Under the pieces are notes generated by a model. The model was not told the DNA's origin, searched no databases, and worked only from the letters and a program-made list of their open reading frames with translations. DNA of 24,033 bases from Virgibacillus salarius (GTDB lineage: Bacteria; Bacillota; Bacilli; Bacillales; Amphibacillaceae), in assembly GCF_039521925.1 (NCBI RefSeq), contig NZ_BAAACY010000131.1, forward strand, positions 1 to 24,033, in the 5' to 3' direction. Shown in pieces: positions 1-7,577 of the stretch (positions are counted from its first letter, which is position 1; every line of letters starts with the position of its first letter). Made by a program: the position numbers and the translations under genes.

Positions 1-5
1 AAGTA

Positions 6-44
6 AAAAAAGTGATACGCCCTAAATTGGCGTACCACTTTTTT
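6..44. terminator. Bidirectional intrinsic terminator downstream of nfeD-like gene
   Basis: A 16-bp inverted repeat (arms 6-21 and 29-44) with one mismatch and a 7-base loop. The GC-rich inner part (TACGCC/GGCGTA) is flanked by A6 on one side and T6 on the other, so it can terminate on both strands. On the minus strand it lies about 60 bases past the stop of the NfeD-like gene. What it terminates on the other side is outside the window. Confidence 0.85.
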
Positions 45-102
45 CAGTTACTGGGTTTTGTCCCAGCCCCAAAATCTTGTCGATTATCTTCACGTTCAGC
101 AA

Positions 103-735
103 CTAACCATTTATTATTTCAACTAAAATTTTCGTTCCGTCGACTTGAACTACTTTTACTTTTGTATCTTTACTAATCCACTGACCATTTGACACAGCAC
201 TATAGTCCTTTTGTTCAATGCGAATCGTTCCTACCGGTCGTAAATCATTTAGTGTTACTCCCACTTTATTTAAAAGTTGTTCATAGCTTTGATTCATGGA
301 ATTATAGCCTGCTTCCTTCGTAAGCTGATCTGTTAAGGTTAATTTATTCCACATATCTCTTCTTTTAAATACCTTTAAGAAAAAGAATGAAGCTCCGCCA
401 CCTAGCAGTACACCAAGCACAGCATATAAACCAGAAGCTAAATTAGGCGCAGGCAACGCTACTGCTGTTAACATACAAGCTAATCCAATCGTAGCAAGTG
501 TTCCATCATTTAATAATTTTCCATCAATAATGATAAGTAATAATCCTACAAAATAAATAATAAGCATAATAATGAACGAGCCTGTTTCAACATAGGCACC
601 AAAATATACCGTAATAAAACCTATACCTAATAACGCAAAAATTCCACGCATATTAACAAGCACTTCGCCAATTAAAAACAAGGTAGCAAAACCAGTAATA
701 ATGATTCCAATCCATTCCAAATCAAAAACACTCAA
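103..735 (-). CDS. Short NfeD-family membrane protein
   Basis: A 210-residue integral membrane protein. The first ~122 residues are strongly hydrophobic and can make four or five membrane segments. The last ~85 residues are soluble and contain the turn 'RPVGTIRI' followed by a beta-rich end (KVKVVQVDGTKILVEI), typical of the NfeD C-terminal OB-fold. The ClpP-like protease domain of long NfeD proteins is absent, so this is the short type. NfeD proteins usually work with SPFH/flotillin proteins in membrane organisation, but no flotillin gene is adjacent here. The start is TTG at 733-735, behind a strong ribosome site (AGGGGGAG, 5-base spacing). Transcription ends at the bidirectional hairpin. 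Family assignment is fairly secure; the physiological role is inference. Confidence 0.8.
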   Translation of the reverse strand: MSVFDLEWIGIIITGFATLFLIGEVLVNMRGIFALLGIGFITVYFGAYVETGSFIIMLIIYFVGLLLIIIDGKLLNDGTLATIGLACMLTAVALPAPNLASGLYAVLGVLLGGGASFFFLKVFKRRDMWNKLTLTDQLTKEAGYNSMNQSYEQLLNKVGVTLNDLRPVGTIRIEQKDYSAVSNGQWISKDTKVKVVQVDGTKILVEIING

Positions 736-759
736 AAAAACTCCCCCTCTCTCCTATAG

Positions 760-773
760 TACGTATATACGTA
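760..773. promoter_or_regulatory. 14-bp perfect palindrome in divergent promoter region
   Basis: TACGTATATACGTA is a perfect palindrome in the 77-base gap between the divergent nfeD-like and LysM-type genes. It lies just upstream of the nfeD-like ribosome site. Position and symmetry would fit a dimeric regulator's operator, but no cognate regulator is known and an AT-rich palindrome can arise by chance. Confidence 0.35.
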
Positions 774-812
774 AAACAGCAATGATTTGTTTCATAATAA
801 GGAGTAGATCTG

Positions 813-1130
813 ATGAATTTCCTAAAAAAAGCAGCCATTTGGTTTATTATTTTCTTGTTTCTTTCAAGCGTTTATAAGGATATTTCAAATGTACAGACAA
901 CACCGTTCCAAGAAAAAGAATCTGAAGTGTTACATACAGATTACCATGTCACACCGATAAAAGTCCAAACAGGGGATACTGTTCTAAGTATAGTTGAAGA
1001 AATAAATAAACATCAGTTAAATAGGTTGAATATTGAAAAAGTTTTAATTGATTTTCAAGTTATTAATCCAAAGACAGATCCATATCAACTTGAAATTGGG
1101 AATTTTTATTACTTTCCCATTTACGATTAA
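813..1130 (+). CDS. yqfZ: YqfZ-like LysM-type secreted or membrane-anchored peptide
   Basis: A 105-residue protein. It starts with a short basic stretch (MNFLKKA) and a hydrophobic segment at residues 6-20 that acts as a signal or anchor. Around residues 50-65 is 'IKVQTGDTVLSIVEEIN', which resembles the start of a LysM peptidoglycan-binding motif. The end, 'YQLEIGNFYYFPIYD', resembles the closing part of LysM domains. Size and position (near yqfX and yqfT) match B. subtilis YqfZ, a small predicted cell-wall protein. The ATG follows AAGGAG at 8 bases. It is one of only two plus-strand genes in the window and diverges from the nfeD-like gene. The ispG gene that precedes yqfZ in B. subtilis is missing here. 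The family is probable; the function is not shown. Confidence 0.7.
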   Translation: MNFLKKAAIWFIIFLFLSSVYKDISNVQTTPFQEKESEVLHTDYHVTPIKVQTGDTVLSIVEEINKHQLNRLNIEKVLIDFQVINPKTDPYQLEIGNFYYFPIYD

Positions 1131-1146
1131 AACATAATAAAAGTCA

Positions 1147-1196
1147 AGGAGCCGAAATAACGCTTTTCTCTTCTAGAGAATCTCCTGTGCTTTTTT
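1147..1196 (+). terminator. Probable terminator after yqfZ-like gene
   Basis: A 6-bp hairpin (TTCTCT-TCT-AGAGAA, 1166-1180) sits inside a weaker outer pairing (AGGAG/CTCCT). T6 follows at 1191-1196, shortly after the yqfZ-like stop. The stem is irregular, so the call is moderate. Confidence 0.4.
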
Positions 1197-1348
1197 GCAA
1201 GTCTTTCCTGTCAATATTACGAATGCAACTAGTACGTTTTTCTGAATAAGCGACAATAACTCACCCTTGCTTGCGTTTCGAACAATTTACTCCAATCTCC
1301 TACTATAAAATACAGCGGATAAGAAGAGCTATATTCTAAATAAAGATG

Positions 1349-1398
1349 GGCTGCCGAGATACTTTCTCGACAGCCTGAAAGGGCTGAGATAGCCCTTT
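1349..1398 (-). terminator. Tandem hairpins after yqfX-like gene
   Basis: Two adjacent hairpins begin 3 bases after the yqfX-like stop. The first on the minus strand is 8 bp (AAAGGGCT/AGCCCTTT, 5-base loop, 1378-1398). The second is 5+4 bp with one mismatch (1349-1375), followed by a U-rich stretch. Together they probably end the yqfX transcript, and they face the convergent yqfZ-like gene. Confidence 0.6.
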
Positions 1399-1400
1399 GT

Positions 1401-1775
1401 CTACACAAACGGTAATACAAAAAGGGTAATTAAGATAGAGATTGCCCCACCTGCAATGGCAATATTCCCTAATGTATCCGCTCCACGACTTCTCGACATG
1501 AACCCGAGAATGATACCGGCAGCGCCAAAAATTACCGGCCAAATAAAGAACGAAATAACGGATAATGCGATCCCAACCCAACCGAATGTTGAATTTATAT
1601 CCGTATCATTATCTGTAACATCTGGATCGTAATCATCTGCAGTCATTTCTGCAGCAAATTCTTCGTCTCTAGAACTGTCAGGTTCAATTCCAACGAAATC
1701 TTCATTTTTTCTCTGCTCACCATAATTCGGAGCTCTTTCTACATCCTTCATTCCATTATTTGGATACTGATCCAT
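1401..1775 (-). CDS. yqfX: YqfX-like small membrane protein with acidic N-terminal tail
   Basis: A 124-residue protein in two parts. Residues 1-63 are hydrophilic and very acidic (many D/E). Residues 64-124 hold two hydrophobic segments, 'FGWVGIALSVISFFIWPVIF' and 'IAIAGGAISILITLFVLPFV', joined by a glycine-rich loop with an arginine pair (ILGFMSRSRG). The layout is like the DUF4190-type two-helix membrane proteins. With yqfT next door and a yqfZ-like gene on the other side, it is most likely the YqfX counterpart. The start has an excellent ribosome site (AAGGAGGT, 8 bases from ATG). No function is established for the family. Confidence 0.7.
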   Translation of the reverse strand: MDQYPNNGMKDVERAPNYGEQRKNEDFVGIEPDSSRDEEFAAEMTADDYDPDVTDNDTDINSTFGWVGIALSVISFFIWPVIFGAAGIILGFMSRSRGADTLGNIAIAGGAISILITLFVLPFV

Positions 1776-1943
1776 AGTCCGAGACCTCCTTTTTCTAAAT
1801 AATGAGGTGCATCTTTAGGATATGGAATTTCACATAAATTAATGGTGTTATTTAATGGAAGGGAGAATTTATGGGAGACAAGTTGATTTTTTTATTTTTG
1901 CGCATACAGTAAAAGAGTATATAAAAAGGGGAGTATTTTTAAA

Positions 1944-2228
1944 ATGTCCAATTTTATAAAAGAAATGATTCGTAGGAAGTTAGCACAATTAACAGCTCCG
2001 GAATTACTTCATTATAGTAATCAATATGGTTTTTCATTATCAAATAATGAAGCTCAGCAAATTATTACGTATTTGAAGAAAAATAATGTAGATCCATTTT
2101 CTTCACATGGAAGAGAAAAGATGCTTCGAGATCTAGCTCTTATTACGGATCAAGCAACTGCAAAAAAAGCCCAAAAGTTATTTAATGAATTAATTAAATC
2201 TTACGGGCTCGGTCATTTATTTGAGTAA
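1944..2228 (+). CDS. yqfT: YqfT, DUF2624-family small protein
   Basis: A 94-residue soluble, largely alpha-helical protein ('IIRRKLAQLTAPELLHYSNQ' region, then 'SLSNNEAQQIITYLKKNNVDPF'). Size, charge and position next to nfo match the DUF2624 family (YqfT in B. subtilis), whose function is unknown. It has no signal peptide or membrane segment. ATG follows GGGGAG at about 10 bases. It runs convergent to nfo, and its stop codon lies inside the stem of the terminator. Upstream, TTGATT and TACAGT boxes 16 bases apart are a possible but poor promoter. Confidence 0.75.
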   Translation: MSNFIKEMIRRKLAQLTAPELLHYSNQYGFSLSNNEAQQIITYLKKNNVDPFSSHGREKMLRDLALITDQATAKKAQKLFNELIKSYGLGHLFE

Positions 2229-2258
2229 GGAATAATACTTTCGTACTATTCCTTACTC
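2223..2258. terminator. Shared terminator between yqfT and nfo
   Basis: A 16-bp stem with one mismatch (arms 2223-2238 and 2243-2258) and a TTTC loop. It begins within the last codons of yqfT and is followed by U-rich sequence on the plus strand. It lies between convergent yqfT and nfo and could serve both, though the minus strand lacks a clear U-tract. Confidence 0.85.
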
Positions 2259-2307
2259 TTTTACTTTTTCTGCAAACACGCTAATGGCTTCATTTATAAC
2301 AACAACT

Positions 2308-3201
2308 TCAAGATTGGAGGAGCTTGTCTTTTAATCCTTCATCAAATTTACCCGCTCTTATCATGTCAATTTCAAATTTGTATGGTGCTTTCTTATTCTT
2401 TTTATCTTCACCCACATATGGAGTCTCTAAAATTTTTGGTAATTGTTCTAATTGGGGGTGTTTAATGACATGCAACAATGCATCGAAACCGATATGTCCG
2501 AAGCCAATGTTTTCATGACGGTCTTTATGAGCTCCTACTGGATTTTTACTGTCATTTACATGTACTACCTTTATTCGGTCAATTCCAATAATCTTATCAA
2601 ACTCGTTTAGAACACCATCAAAATCATGAACAACATCGTAACCACCATCATGAATATGACATGTATCCATGCATATTGAAAGCTTCTCATTATGGGTAAC
2701 ACCATCAATTATTTTGGCTAATTCATCAAATGTTCTCCCAACTTCCGAACCTTTTCCTGCCATAGTTTCCAAAGCTATTTGTACCTCTTGATTGTTGTTA
2801 AGTACTTCGTTCAACCCTTTAATGATTTGTTTAATTCCCACCTCTGCACCTGCACCAACATGTGCACCTGGATGTAATACTATCTGTTTGGCTCCTAACG
2901 CTTCTGTTCGCTCCATTTCATTCCTAAGGAAATTCACGCCTAAATCAAACGTTTCATTCTTGACAGAATTTCCAATATTGATGATGTATGGAGCATGTAC
3001 TACAATATCTTTCATACCATGATGATCCATATGGTCTTTACCCGCAGCAATATTTAATTCCTCAATTGGTTTCCTTCGCGTATTTTGAGGAGCACCGGTA
3101 TAAATCATAAACGTATTAGCACCATAGGAGGCAGCTTCTTCAGAAGAGCCTAATAACATTTTCTTACCACTCATCGATACGTGTGATCCTATTTTCAACA
3201 T
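2308..3201 (-). CDS. nfo: Endonuclease IV (AP endonuclease)
   Basis: A 297-residue homologue of Nfo (YqfS). The enzyme cuts DNA 5' of abasic sites and removes 3' blocking groups in base-excision repair. It starts with the family's 'KIGSHVSMSG' and carries the metal-ligand segments in order: 'VLHPGAHVG', 'IALETMAGKG', 'CMDTCHIHDGGYD', 'VHVNDSKNPVGAHKDRHENIG' (in part) and 'ILETPY'. These supply the His/Glu/Asp ligands of the tri-zinc centre. Length is full. It is the last gene of trmK-yqfO-cshB-nfo, 23 bases after cshB, and ends before the yqfT/nfo hairpin. In B. subtilis nfo belongs to the sigma-G forespore repair set; I found no separate promoter here. Confidence 0.97.
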   Translation of the reverse strand: MLKIGSHVSMSGKKMLLGSSEEAASYGANTFMIYTGAPQNTRRKPIEELNIAAGKDHMDHHGMKDIVVHAPYIINIGNSVKNETFDLGVNFLRNEMERTEALGAKQIVLHPGAHVGAGAEVGIKQIIKGLNEVLNNNQEVQIALETMAGKGSEVGRTFDELAKIIDGVTHNEKLSICMDTCHIHDGGYDVVHDFDGVLNEFDKIIGIDRIKVVHVNDSKNPVGAHKDRHENIGFGHIGFDALLHVIKHPQLEQLPKILETPYVGEDKKNKKAPYKFEIDMIRAGKFDEGLKDKLLQS

Positions 3202-3224
3202 CCCTTACACCTCTTTACAAAATC

Positions 3225-4532
3225 CTACTTTTTATATTTCTTCTTAGTCAATTGTTTTTTAATGGTTTCTTGTTGCTTTTTCATTTTTTTCTTATAGCCC
3301 GGTTTGACTTTCTTCGACTTTTTAACTCTTCTCCATGCTTGCTTATCTACTTCCGTTGAACTTTTGGTTCGTAACGAACGTTGATTCCAAGACTTCGCTT
3401 CATGCCATTCACCATCTCGAACATCCATGTACGTAAAGGGTAGGCCCTTCTGTTCTAATTTATCGATAAGTTTGAGATCTTCTTCTGTATAAATACTGAT
3501 TGCAGTTCCTTCCAATCCTGCTCTTGCTGTTCTTCCAACCCGATGAACATAAAATTCTTCTTCTTTAGGTAGCTGTGCATTGATAACATGACTAACTCCT
3601 TTTATGTCAATCCCTCTTGAAGCCAGATCCGTAGCGACAATATACTGATATCTTAGATTTTGAATTTCCTTTAATACACGCTTTCTCTCCCTTGGAGGTA
3701 GACCACCATGAATAAGCCCGACAGCCAAGCCTTTTTCTTGTAGTGCCGCAGCTAAGTCATTTGCTTTTTCTTTTCCATTCGTAAATATAATTGCCAAATA
3801 CGGATGGATGGTTTTAGAAATTTCATGGATAATCGATGCTTCGTCCCGATGCTTCAAATAAATTAATCGATGCTCCATGGTTTCTGGGGAAAAATCATCC
3901 TCAATTTTCACATACACTGGATTATCCAAATACTTTTTGAAAAAATGCTGTAATCGTTGAGGAATAGTCGCAGAAAAGACCAGTAACTGGATCCTTGGAT
4001 GGCATCGGATTAATAGCTGGTCTACTTCATGAATAAATCCTAAATCAAGCATCAGATCTGCTTCATCAATAACAAAGGATGTTGCTGAATAGATGGAAAG
4101 AGCCTCTTCTTTTACCAGATCAAGAATTCGGCCAGGTGTCCCGACTACAATATGAGGTGGTTCTTTCAATTTTTCCATCATTTTTTGCTTATCCGTACCA
4201 CCTACAAGCAGCTTAGCTGTCCATACATTTTCCTTCTCTGCATAATGAATTATCTTCCTTACTTCTTCATAAAGCTGTGTAGCCAATTCTCTAGTAGGCG
4301 CAGTAATTACCATCTGCACCTCCTTTTTCTCTTCCTGCAACCCATTTAGTAATGGAAGTAAAAAAGCGTGCGACTTTCCTGAGCCAGTACGCGATTGTCC
4401 AACCACACTATTTCCTTGAAGCACTTTAGGAATAACCTGTTGTTGAATTTCCGTAGGGACTTTAAACTTTAATTTATTAATAACCTGTTCCATAATTGGA
4501 CTAAATTTAAATTCTTGAAATTGTTTGCTCAT
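3225..4532 (-). CDS. cshB: DEAD-box RNA helicase CshB
   Basis: A 435-residue ATP-dependent RNA helicase close in size and order to B. subtilis CshB (YqfR). The Q-motif region is at residues 8-35 (phenylalanine and 'PTEIQ'). Motif I is SRTGSGKS (47-54), motif Ia 'APTRELA', motif II DEAD (156-159) and motif III SAT (187-189). The C-terminal helicase half has 'ATDLASRGID' and 'HRVGRTAR'. A Lys/Arg-rich tail (about residue 395 to the end) probably binds RNA. Family members assist mRNA turnover, ribosome assembly and cold adaptation. Its place between yqfO and nfo is as in B. subtilis. Confidence 0.95.
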   Translation of the reverse strand: MSKQFQEFKFSPIMEQVINKLKFKVPTEIQQQVIPKVLQGNSVVGQSRTGSGKSHAFLLPLLNGLQEEKKEVQMVITAPTRELATQLYEEVRKIIHYAEKENVWTAKLLVGGTDKQKMMEKLKEPPHIVVGTPGRILDLVKEEALSIYSATSFVIDEADLMLDLGFIHEVDQLLIRCHPRIQLLVFSATIPQRLQHFFKKYLDNPVYVKIEDDFSPETMEHRLIYLKHRDEASIIHEISKTIHPYLAIIFTNGKEKANDLAAALQEKGLAVGLIHGGLPPRERKRVLKEIQNLRYQYIVATDLASRGIDIKGVSHVINAQLPKEEEFYVHRVGRTARAGLEGTAISIYTEEDLKLIDKLEQKGLPFTYMDVRDGEWHEAKSWNQRSLRTKSSTEVDKQAWRRVKKSKKVKPGYKKKMKKQQETIKKQLTKKKYKK

Positions 4533-4562
4533 TTCTAACGTACTCCTTTAACCATTCCAAAT

Positions 4563-5672
4563 TTAGATAAACTGAAATGGGTCTGTATTCGTGTTGGATA
4601 GAATAATATTAACGTCATGCAGTTTTTCCTCTAGGTACGCTTTTACAGATTGCTTCATGACTTTTTCCATATAATGTCCTGGATCAATCACTGCTAAGCC
4701 CATTTGCCATGCATCCTGCGCAGTATGAAAAGTCATATCACCAGTGATATAAACATCAGCTCCTTTTTTCTTGGCTTGATGAATGTATTTTTCACCACTA
4801 CCTCCAAGCACTGCCACTGTCTTTACTGGTTTTGATAAATCTCCAGTTACTCGGAGCTGAGATACCTCTAATTTTACTTTTATCATCTTACAAAATTCCT
4901 CTAACGTCATCGTACGATCTAATTCCCCAATACGACCAATACCAATCCTGTCACCCTCATTTTCTAATGGAAAAATATCATAGGCTACTTCTTCATAAGG
5001 ATGTGCCTTTTCCATTTCTTTTAAAACAGCTGACAATATCCCTTCTGGAACAATCGTTTCTAGTTTTACTTCGTCAACATATTCTAGTTTCCCTTTTGTA
5101 CCAATGAATGGATTTGTTCCGTCTAAAGGCTTGAACGTTCCTTGTCCTTGTGTTTTAAATGTACAGTGGCTATACTCGCCGATATGTCCAGCACCAGCTT
5201 CTGAAATAGCTTCTCTAACTTGTTCTTCATGTGTATTGGGTACATAAATAGCGAGTTTAAGTAATTTTTTGGCTTTTTCATCAAGTAGTACCCTACGCGA
5301 TTGTAAATCAAGCACACTGCATAACGTATCATTAACTCCACCGCTGGCAACGTCTAAATTTGTATGTGCAGCGTAAACGGTAATATCATATTTAATTAGT
5401 TTTTGTAAGATACGTCCAGAAGGGGAATCGTAGTTAACTTGTTTTAACGGCTTAAATAATAAAGGATGATGCGCAATAATTAAATTGACATCCTTTTCTA
5501 TCGCTTCATCTACAACGCGCTCTAGCACGTCTAATGTTATCATTATTTTTTTTACTGGTTTATTCGCAGATCCTATCTGTAGGCCAACATTATCCCACTC
5601 ATAAGCTAAAGACTTAGGTGCTAGATCTTCTATTATTTTAAAAACATCATTCATCATGATCTGTTGTTTCAT
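4563..5672 (-). CDS. yqfO: NIF3-family dinuclear-metal protein YqfO with PII/CutA-like insert
   Basis: A 369-residue NIF3/YbgI-family protein, often labelled GTP cyclohydrolase 1 type 2; the true substrate is unsettled. Metal-binding elements include 'AHHPLLF' (about 67-73), 'AAHTNLD' (about 101-107) and the C-terminal 'GDMTFHTAQDA' and 'DPGHYMEK'. Between the halves (about residues 135-235) is an inserted domain with 'LAIYVPNTHEEQVREAI' and 'AHPYEEVAYD', typical of the PII/CutA1-like insert of Gram-positive members. I chose ATG 5672 because GGAGGAGGT lies 6 bases upstream; an earlier in-frame ATG would extend it 12 codons into trmK. The chosen start overlaps the trmK end by 26 bases, suggesting translational coupling. 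Confidence 0.92.
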   Translation of the reverse strand: MKQQIMMNDVFKIIEDLAPKSLAYEWDNVGLQIGSANKPVKKIMITLDVLERVVDEAIEKDVNLIIAHHPLLFKPLKQVNYDSPSGRILQKLIKYDITVYAAHTNLDVASGGVNDTLCSVLDLQSRRVLLDEKAKKLLKLAIYVPNTHEEQVREAISEAGAGHIGEYSHCTFKTQGQGTFKPLDGTNPFIGTKGKLEYVDEVKLETIVPEGILSAVLKEMEKAHPYEEVAYDIFPLENEGDRIGIGRIGELDRTMTLEEFCKMIKVKLEVSQLRVTGDLSKPVKTVAVLGGSGEKYIHQAKKKGADVYITGDMTFHTAQDAWQMGLAVIDPGHYMEKVMKQSVKAYLEEKLHDVNIILSNTNTDPFQFI

Positions 5673-6375
5673 TAGTGACCTCCTCCATCCAGTCTTTTTC
5701 TTTTTCAAACAAACTAATTTTTTTACGATTATTACTATCTTTAGCTAACTTCATTTGTTTAATAATCCGTTCTAGCTTATTTGCCTCAAACCTCCATTTT
5801 CGATAAAATGCTTCCGGTTTCTTCTGCAAAAGAATTGGTCCAAATAAAAGCTGCTTTGTATCCAGTTTATCATGTATCGAAGTATCATTCGATGATCGGG
5901 TAGCAGATATAATTTCATAGAAATGATCATTTTCCTCGATTAAATCCTCATCGGCTATACCATAACCATTGTTTATTAGCCATTCTCTAACTGAGCGTGC
6001 ATCCACATTTGGTTGTGCAATGATTTGCTCAGTATATTCAAGTTTTGCTTTTCCTTCATTTAAAATAGTTGTTATTAATGTTCCACCCATCCCAGCTATT
6101 ACAATCTGCTTTGCTTCTTTTGCTTCTAATACTTCCAAGCCATTGCCTAGACGTACATCCACCCTATCACCAAGTTCAAAGTGTCTAACCGTATCTTTCG
6201 CACTTTGAAAGGGGCCTTCGTTTACCTCGCCAGCTATTGCTTTGGCTGTTTTATCTTTTTGACATACAAAGCACGGTAAATAAGCGTGATCTGAACCGAT
6301 ATCTGCAAAGTATGCACGCTTTGGAAGAAACGAGGCTACTCGTTTTAATCGTTTCGATATATTAAACTGCGTCAT
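5647..6375 (-). CDS. trmK: tRNA (adenine-22-N1)-methyltransferase TrmK
   Basis: A 242-residue SAM-dependent methyltransferase of the TrmK (YqfN) family, which makes m1A22 in tRNA. The SAM site is at 'FADIGSDHAYLP' (23-34). The family's 'IAGMGGTLI' and 'QPN..(V/I)REWL..NGY' segments follow, with a helical coiled-coil-like C-terminus (about residue 190 onward). The neighbour yqfO is the usual partner. ATG 6375 has only a weak upstream purine run, but the N-terminus aligns with the family. The cccA terminator lies about 40 bases upstream, so transcription needs its own promoter or readthrough; I could not identify a convincing one. Confidence 0.94.
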   Translation of the reverse strand: MTQFNISKRLKRVASFLPKRAYFADIGSDHAYLPCFVCQKDKTAKAIAGEVNEGPFQSAKDTVRHFELGDRVDVRLGNGLEVLEAKEAKQIVIAGMGGTLITTILNEGKAKLEYTEQIIAQPNVDARSVREWLINNGYGIADEDLIEENDHFYEIISATRSSNDTSIHDKLDTKQLLFGPILLQKKPEAFYRKWRFEANKLERIIKQMKLAKDSNNRKKISLFEKEKDWMEEVTNETTDHDE

Positions 6376-6414
6376 CGTATCGCCACTTTCATTCGTTTTA
6401 TCGGTTAAAAAGAA

Positions 6415-6442
6415 AAGCTTTCTGTTTAACAGCAGAAAGCTT
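6415..6442. terminator. Terminator of cccA
   Basis: A perfect 10-bp stem (AAGCTTTCTG/CAGAAAGCTT) with an 8-base loop, about 30 bases past the cccA stop. On the minus strand it is followed by TTTTCTTTTT. T5 also follows on the plus strand. It separates cccA from trmK. Confidence 0.88.
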
Positions 6443-6471
6443 CGCTTTTTACGTATATCATTGTTTTTCTA

Positions 6472-6849
6472 TTACTTTTTCTCAGCCAGCCACTTTGCTA
6501 AAACCTCTGCTTCAGCATCTGTAGCCATTCCAGGAGGCATTTGTCCCTGACCATTTTTTATCACATTTTGTATTTCCTCTTGTGACAATTCACTTCCAAC
6601 TTTAGTCAGATCAGGCCCCATTCCACCTGATAAATCGGCACCGTGACAGCTAGCACAGTTTGTTTCAAAAATAGCTTCAGGATCATCAGTAGTTTCGCCC
6701 TCTTGTGCCTCTTCAGCTTGTTCTCCGCCGCCTTCTTCGGCTTGTTGAATGTCTTTACGTTGATCTAATCCAATAAATGCAATAACTATTACGGCAAGTA
6801 TCCCGACAAGAGCAATTAGTGCATATGGGATAACCGGGTTTCTTTTCAT
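6472..6849 (-). CDS. cccA: Membrane-anchored cytochrome c550
   Basis: A 125-residue cytochrome c of the CccA type. An uncleaved membrane anchor lies at residues 8-27, followed by a Glu/Gln/Gly-rich acidic linker (about 36-56). The heme domain has the CASCH heme-attachment site (C65, C68, H69). A methionine in 'GQMPPGM' (M104 or M108) is the likely sixth iron ligand. It faces outside the membrane and passes electrons in respiration, probably between the bc and cytochrome oxidase complexes. Length agrees with the B. subtilis protein. AAGGAGG precedes ATG. It is monocistronic by its own terminator. Confidence 0.95.
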   Translation of the reverse strand: MKRNPVIPYALIALVGILAVIVIAFIGLDQRKDIQQAEEGGGEQAEEAQEGETTDDPEAIFETNCASCHGADLSGGMGPDLTKVGSELSQEEIQNVIKNGQGQMPPGMATDAEAEVLAKWLAEKK

Positions 6850-6954
6850 TGCGTTTCCTCCTTATGTAATCCCCATAATTCTTATTCGCTGTAAAAGACT
6901 ATATTTATTTTACTTGAAAAAGCGATTTCTTTAAAGAGTTTAGGTGTGAAAATT

Positions 6955-7479
6955 TTATAAAACTATATAAATACATGTAAATACTAGAGCTAAAATACCA
7001 GTAATAAGTAAATAATTTATCTTTTTATAGAAACCTATTACAACCCAAAACAGGAAATTTATAAAAACGATAATTATCAATCCGAAATCATGCAGGTAAG
7101 CTTTACTAACTAAAACAGATATAAATAATGCTATCAAGAGACTATTCATTAAGGCTAAATGATACTTTAACGTCCATTTAGGTTTCAAGTAAACGTACAT
7201 CCAAATAGAATAACCCAAAAAAAGAATTAACATACTCAGTTGCAAAATAATTTGAAATTGCGTAAAATAAATAACAAGCAATGAAAACGGTATCATCATC
7301 GACAGAAGTAATGTTTGAATGGTATCGATAAATCGATTTTGGCCTATAACTGAAGGCTCTATTTGCTCGTCACCATTTGAATATAGTGCTAACAGAAAGT
7401 CGCAATAAACGACTGGCAGCATTTTATGCTGCTTCCAATAATGAATTTCATCCATAATAATTTGTTTTCGTTCTTCCAA
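6955..7479 (-). CDS. Unrecognised multi-pass membrane protein
   Basis: A 174-residue protein I do not recognise. Residues 1-45 are soluble and contain a conserved-looking helix ('IHYWKQHKMLPVVYCDFLL'). This is followed by about five or six hydrophobic segments up to the C-terminus. The N-terminal pattern resembles that seen in other Bacillaceae membrane proteins that start with a 'YWK..KLLP..YCDFL' element, possibly DUF2157-like; this is a recollection, not a search. The start is TTG at 7477-7479 with GGAGTGA about 7 bases upstream; the next ATG, eight codons later, has no ribosome site. It sits alone between the sigA terminator and cccA. Confidence 0.65.
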   Translation of the reverse strand: MEERKQIIMDEIHYWKQHKMLPVVYCDFLLALYSNGDEQIEPSVIGQNRFIDTIQTLLLSMMIPFSLLVIYFTQFQIILQLSMLILFLGYSIWMYVYLKPKWTLKYHLALMNSLLIALFISVLVSKAYLHDFGLIIIVFINFLFWVVIGFYKKINYLLITGILALVFTCIYIVL

Positions 7480-7538
7480 AATCGGTCACTCCGATATCGA
7501 CATCACTATATTAGTCTTGTAGTACTTGAATAGGAAAA

Positions 7539-7567
7539 GTCATTGGACAACATTGTTGTCCAATGAC
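7539..7567. terminator. Terminator of the dnaG-sigA operon
   Basis: A perfect 12-bp stem (GTCATTGGACAA/TTGTCCAATGAC) with a 5-base loop, 11 bases past the sigA stop. TTTTCC follows on the minus strand. Confidence 0.85.
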
Positions 7568-7577
7568 AAAACATTTA

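Noticed and set aside
1229..1581. Two overlapping open frames on the minus strand (1229-1420 and 1336-1581)
   Set aside because: They overlap the terminator hairpins and the yqfX-like gene in another frame, have no ribosome site, and their composition is not protein-like.
1871..1912. 13-codon plus-strand frame (MGDKLIFLFLRIQ) with a GGGAG ribosome-like site before yqfT
   Set aside because: Very short, with no attenuator or conserved regulatory codons visible; probably chance in an AT-rich promoter region.
5673..5708. Upstream extension of yqfO by 12 codons
   Set aside because: The extension lies inside trmK, is lysine/arginine-rich unlike the family, and the strong ribosome site is inside it just before ATG 5672.
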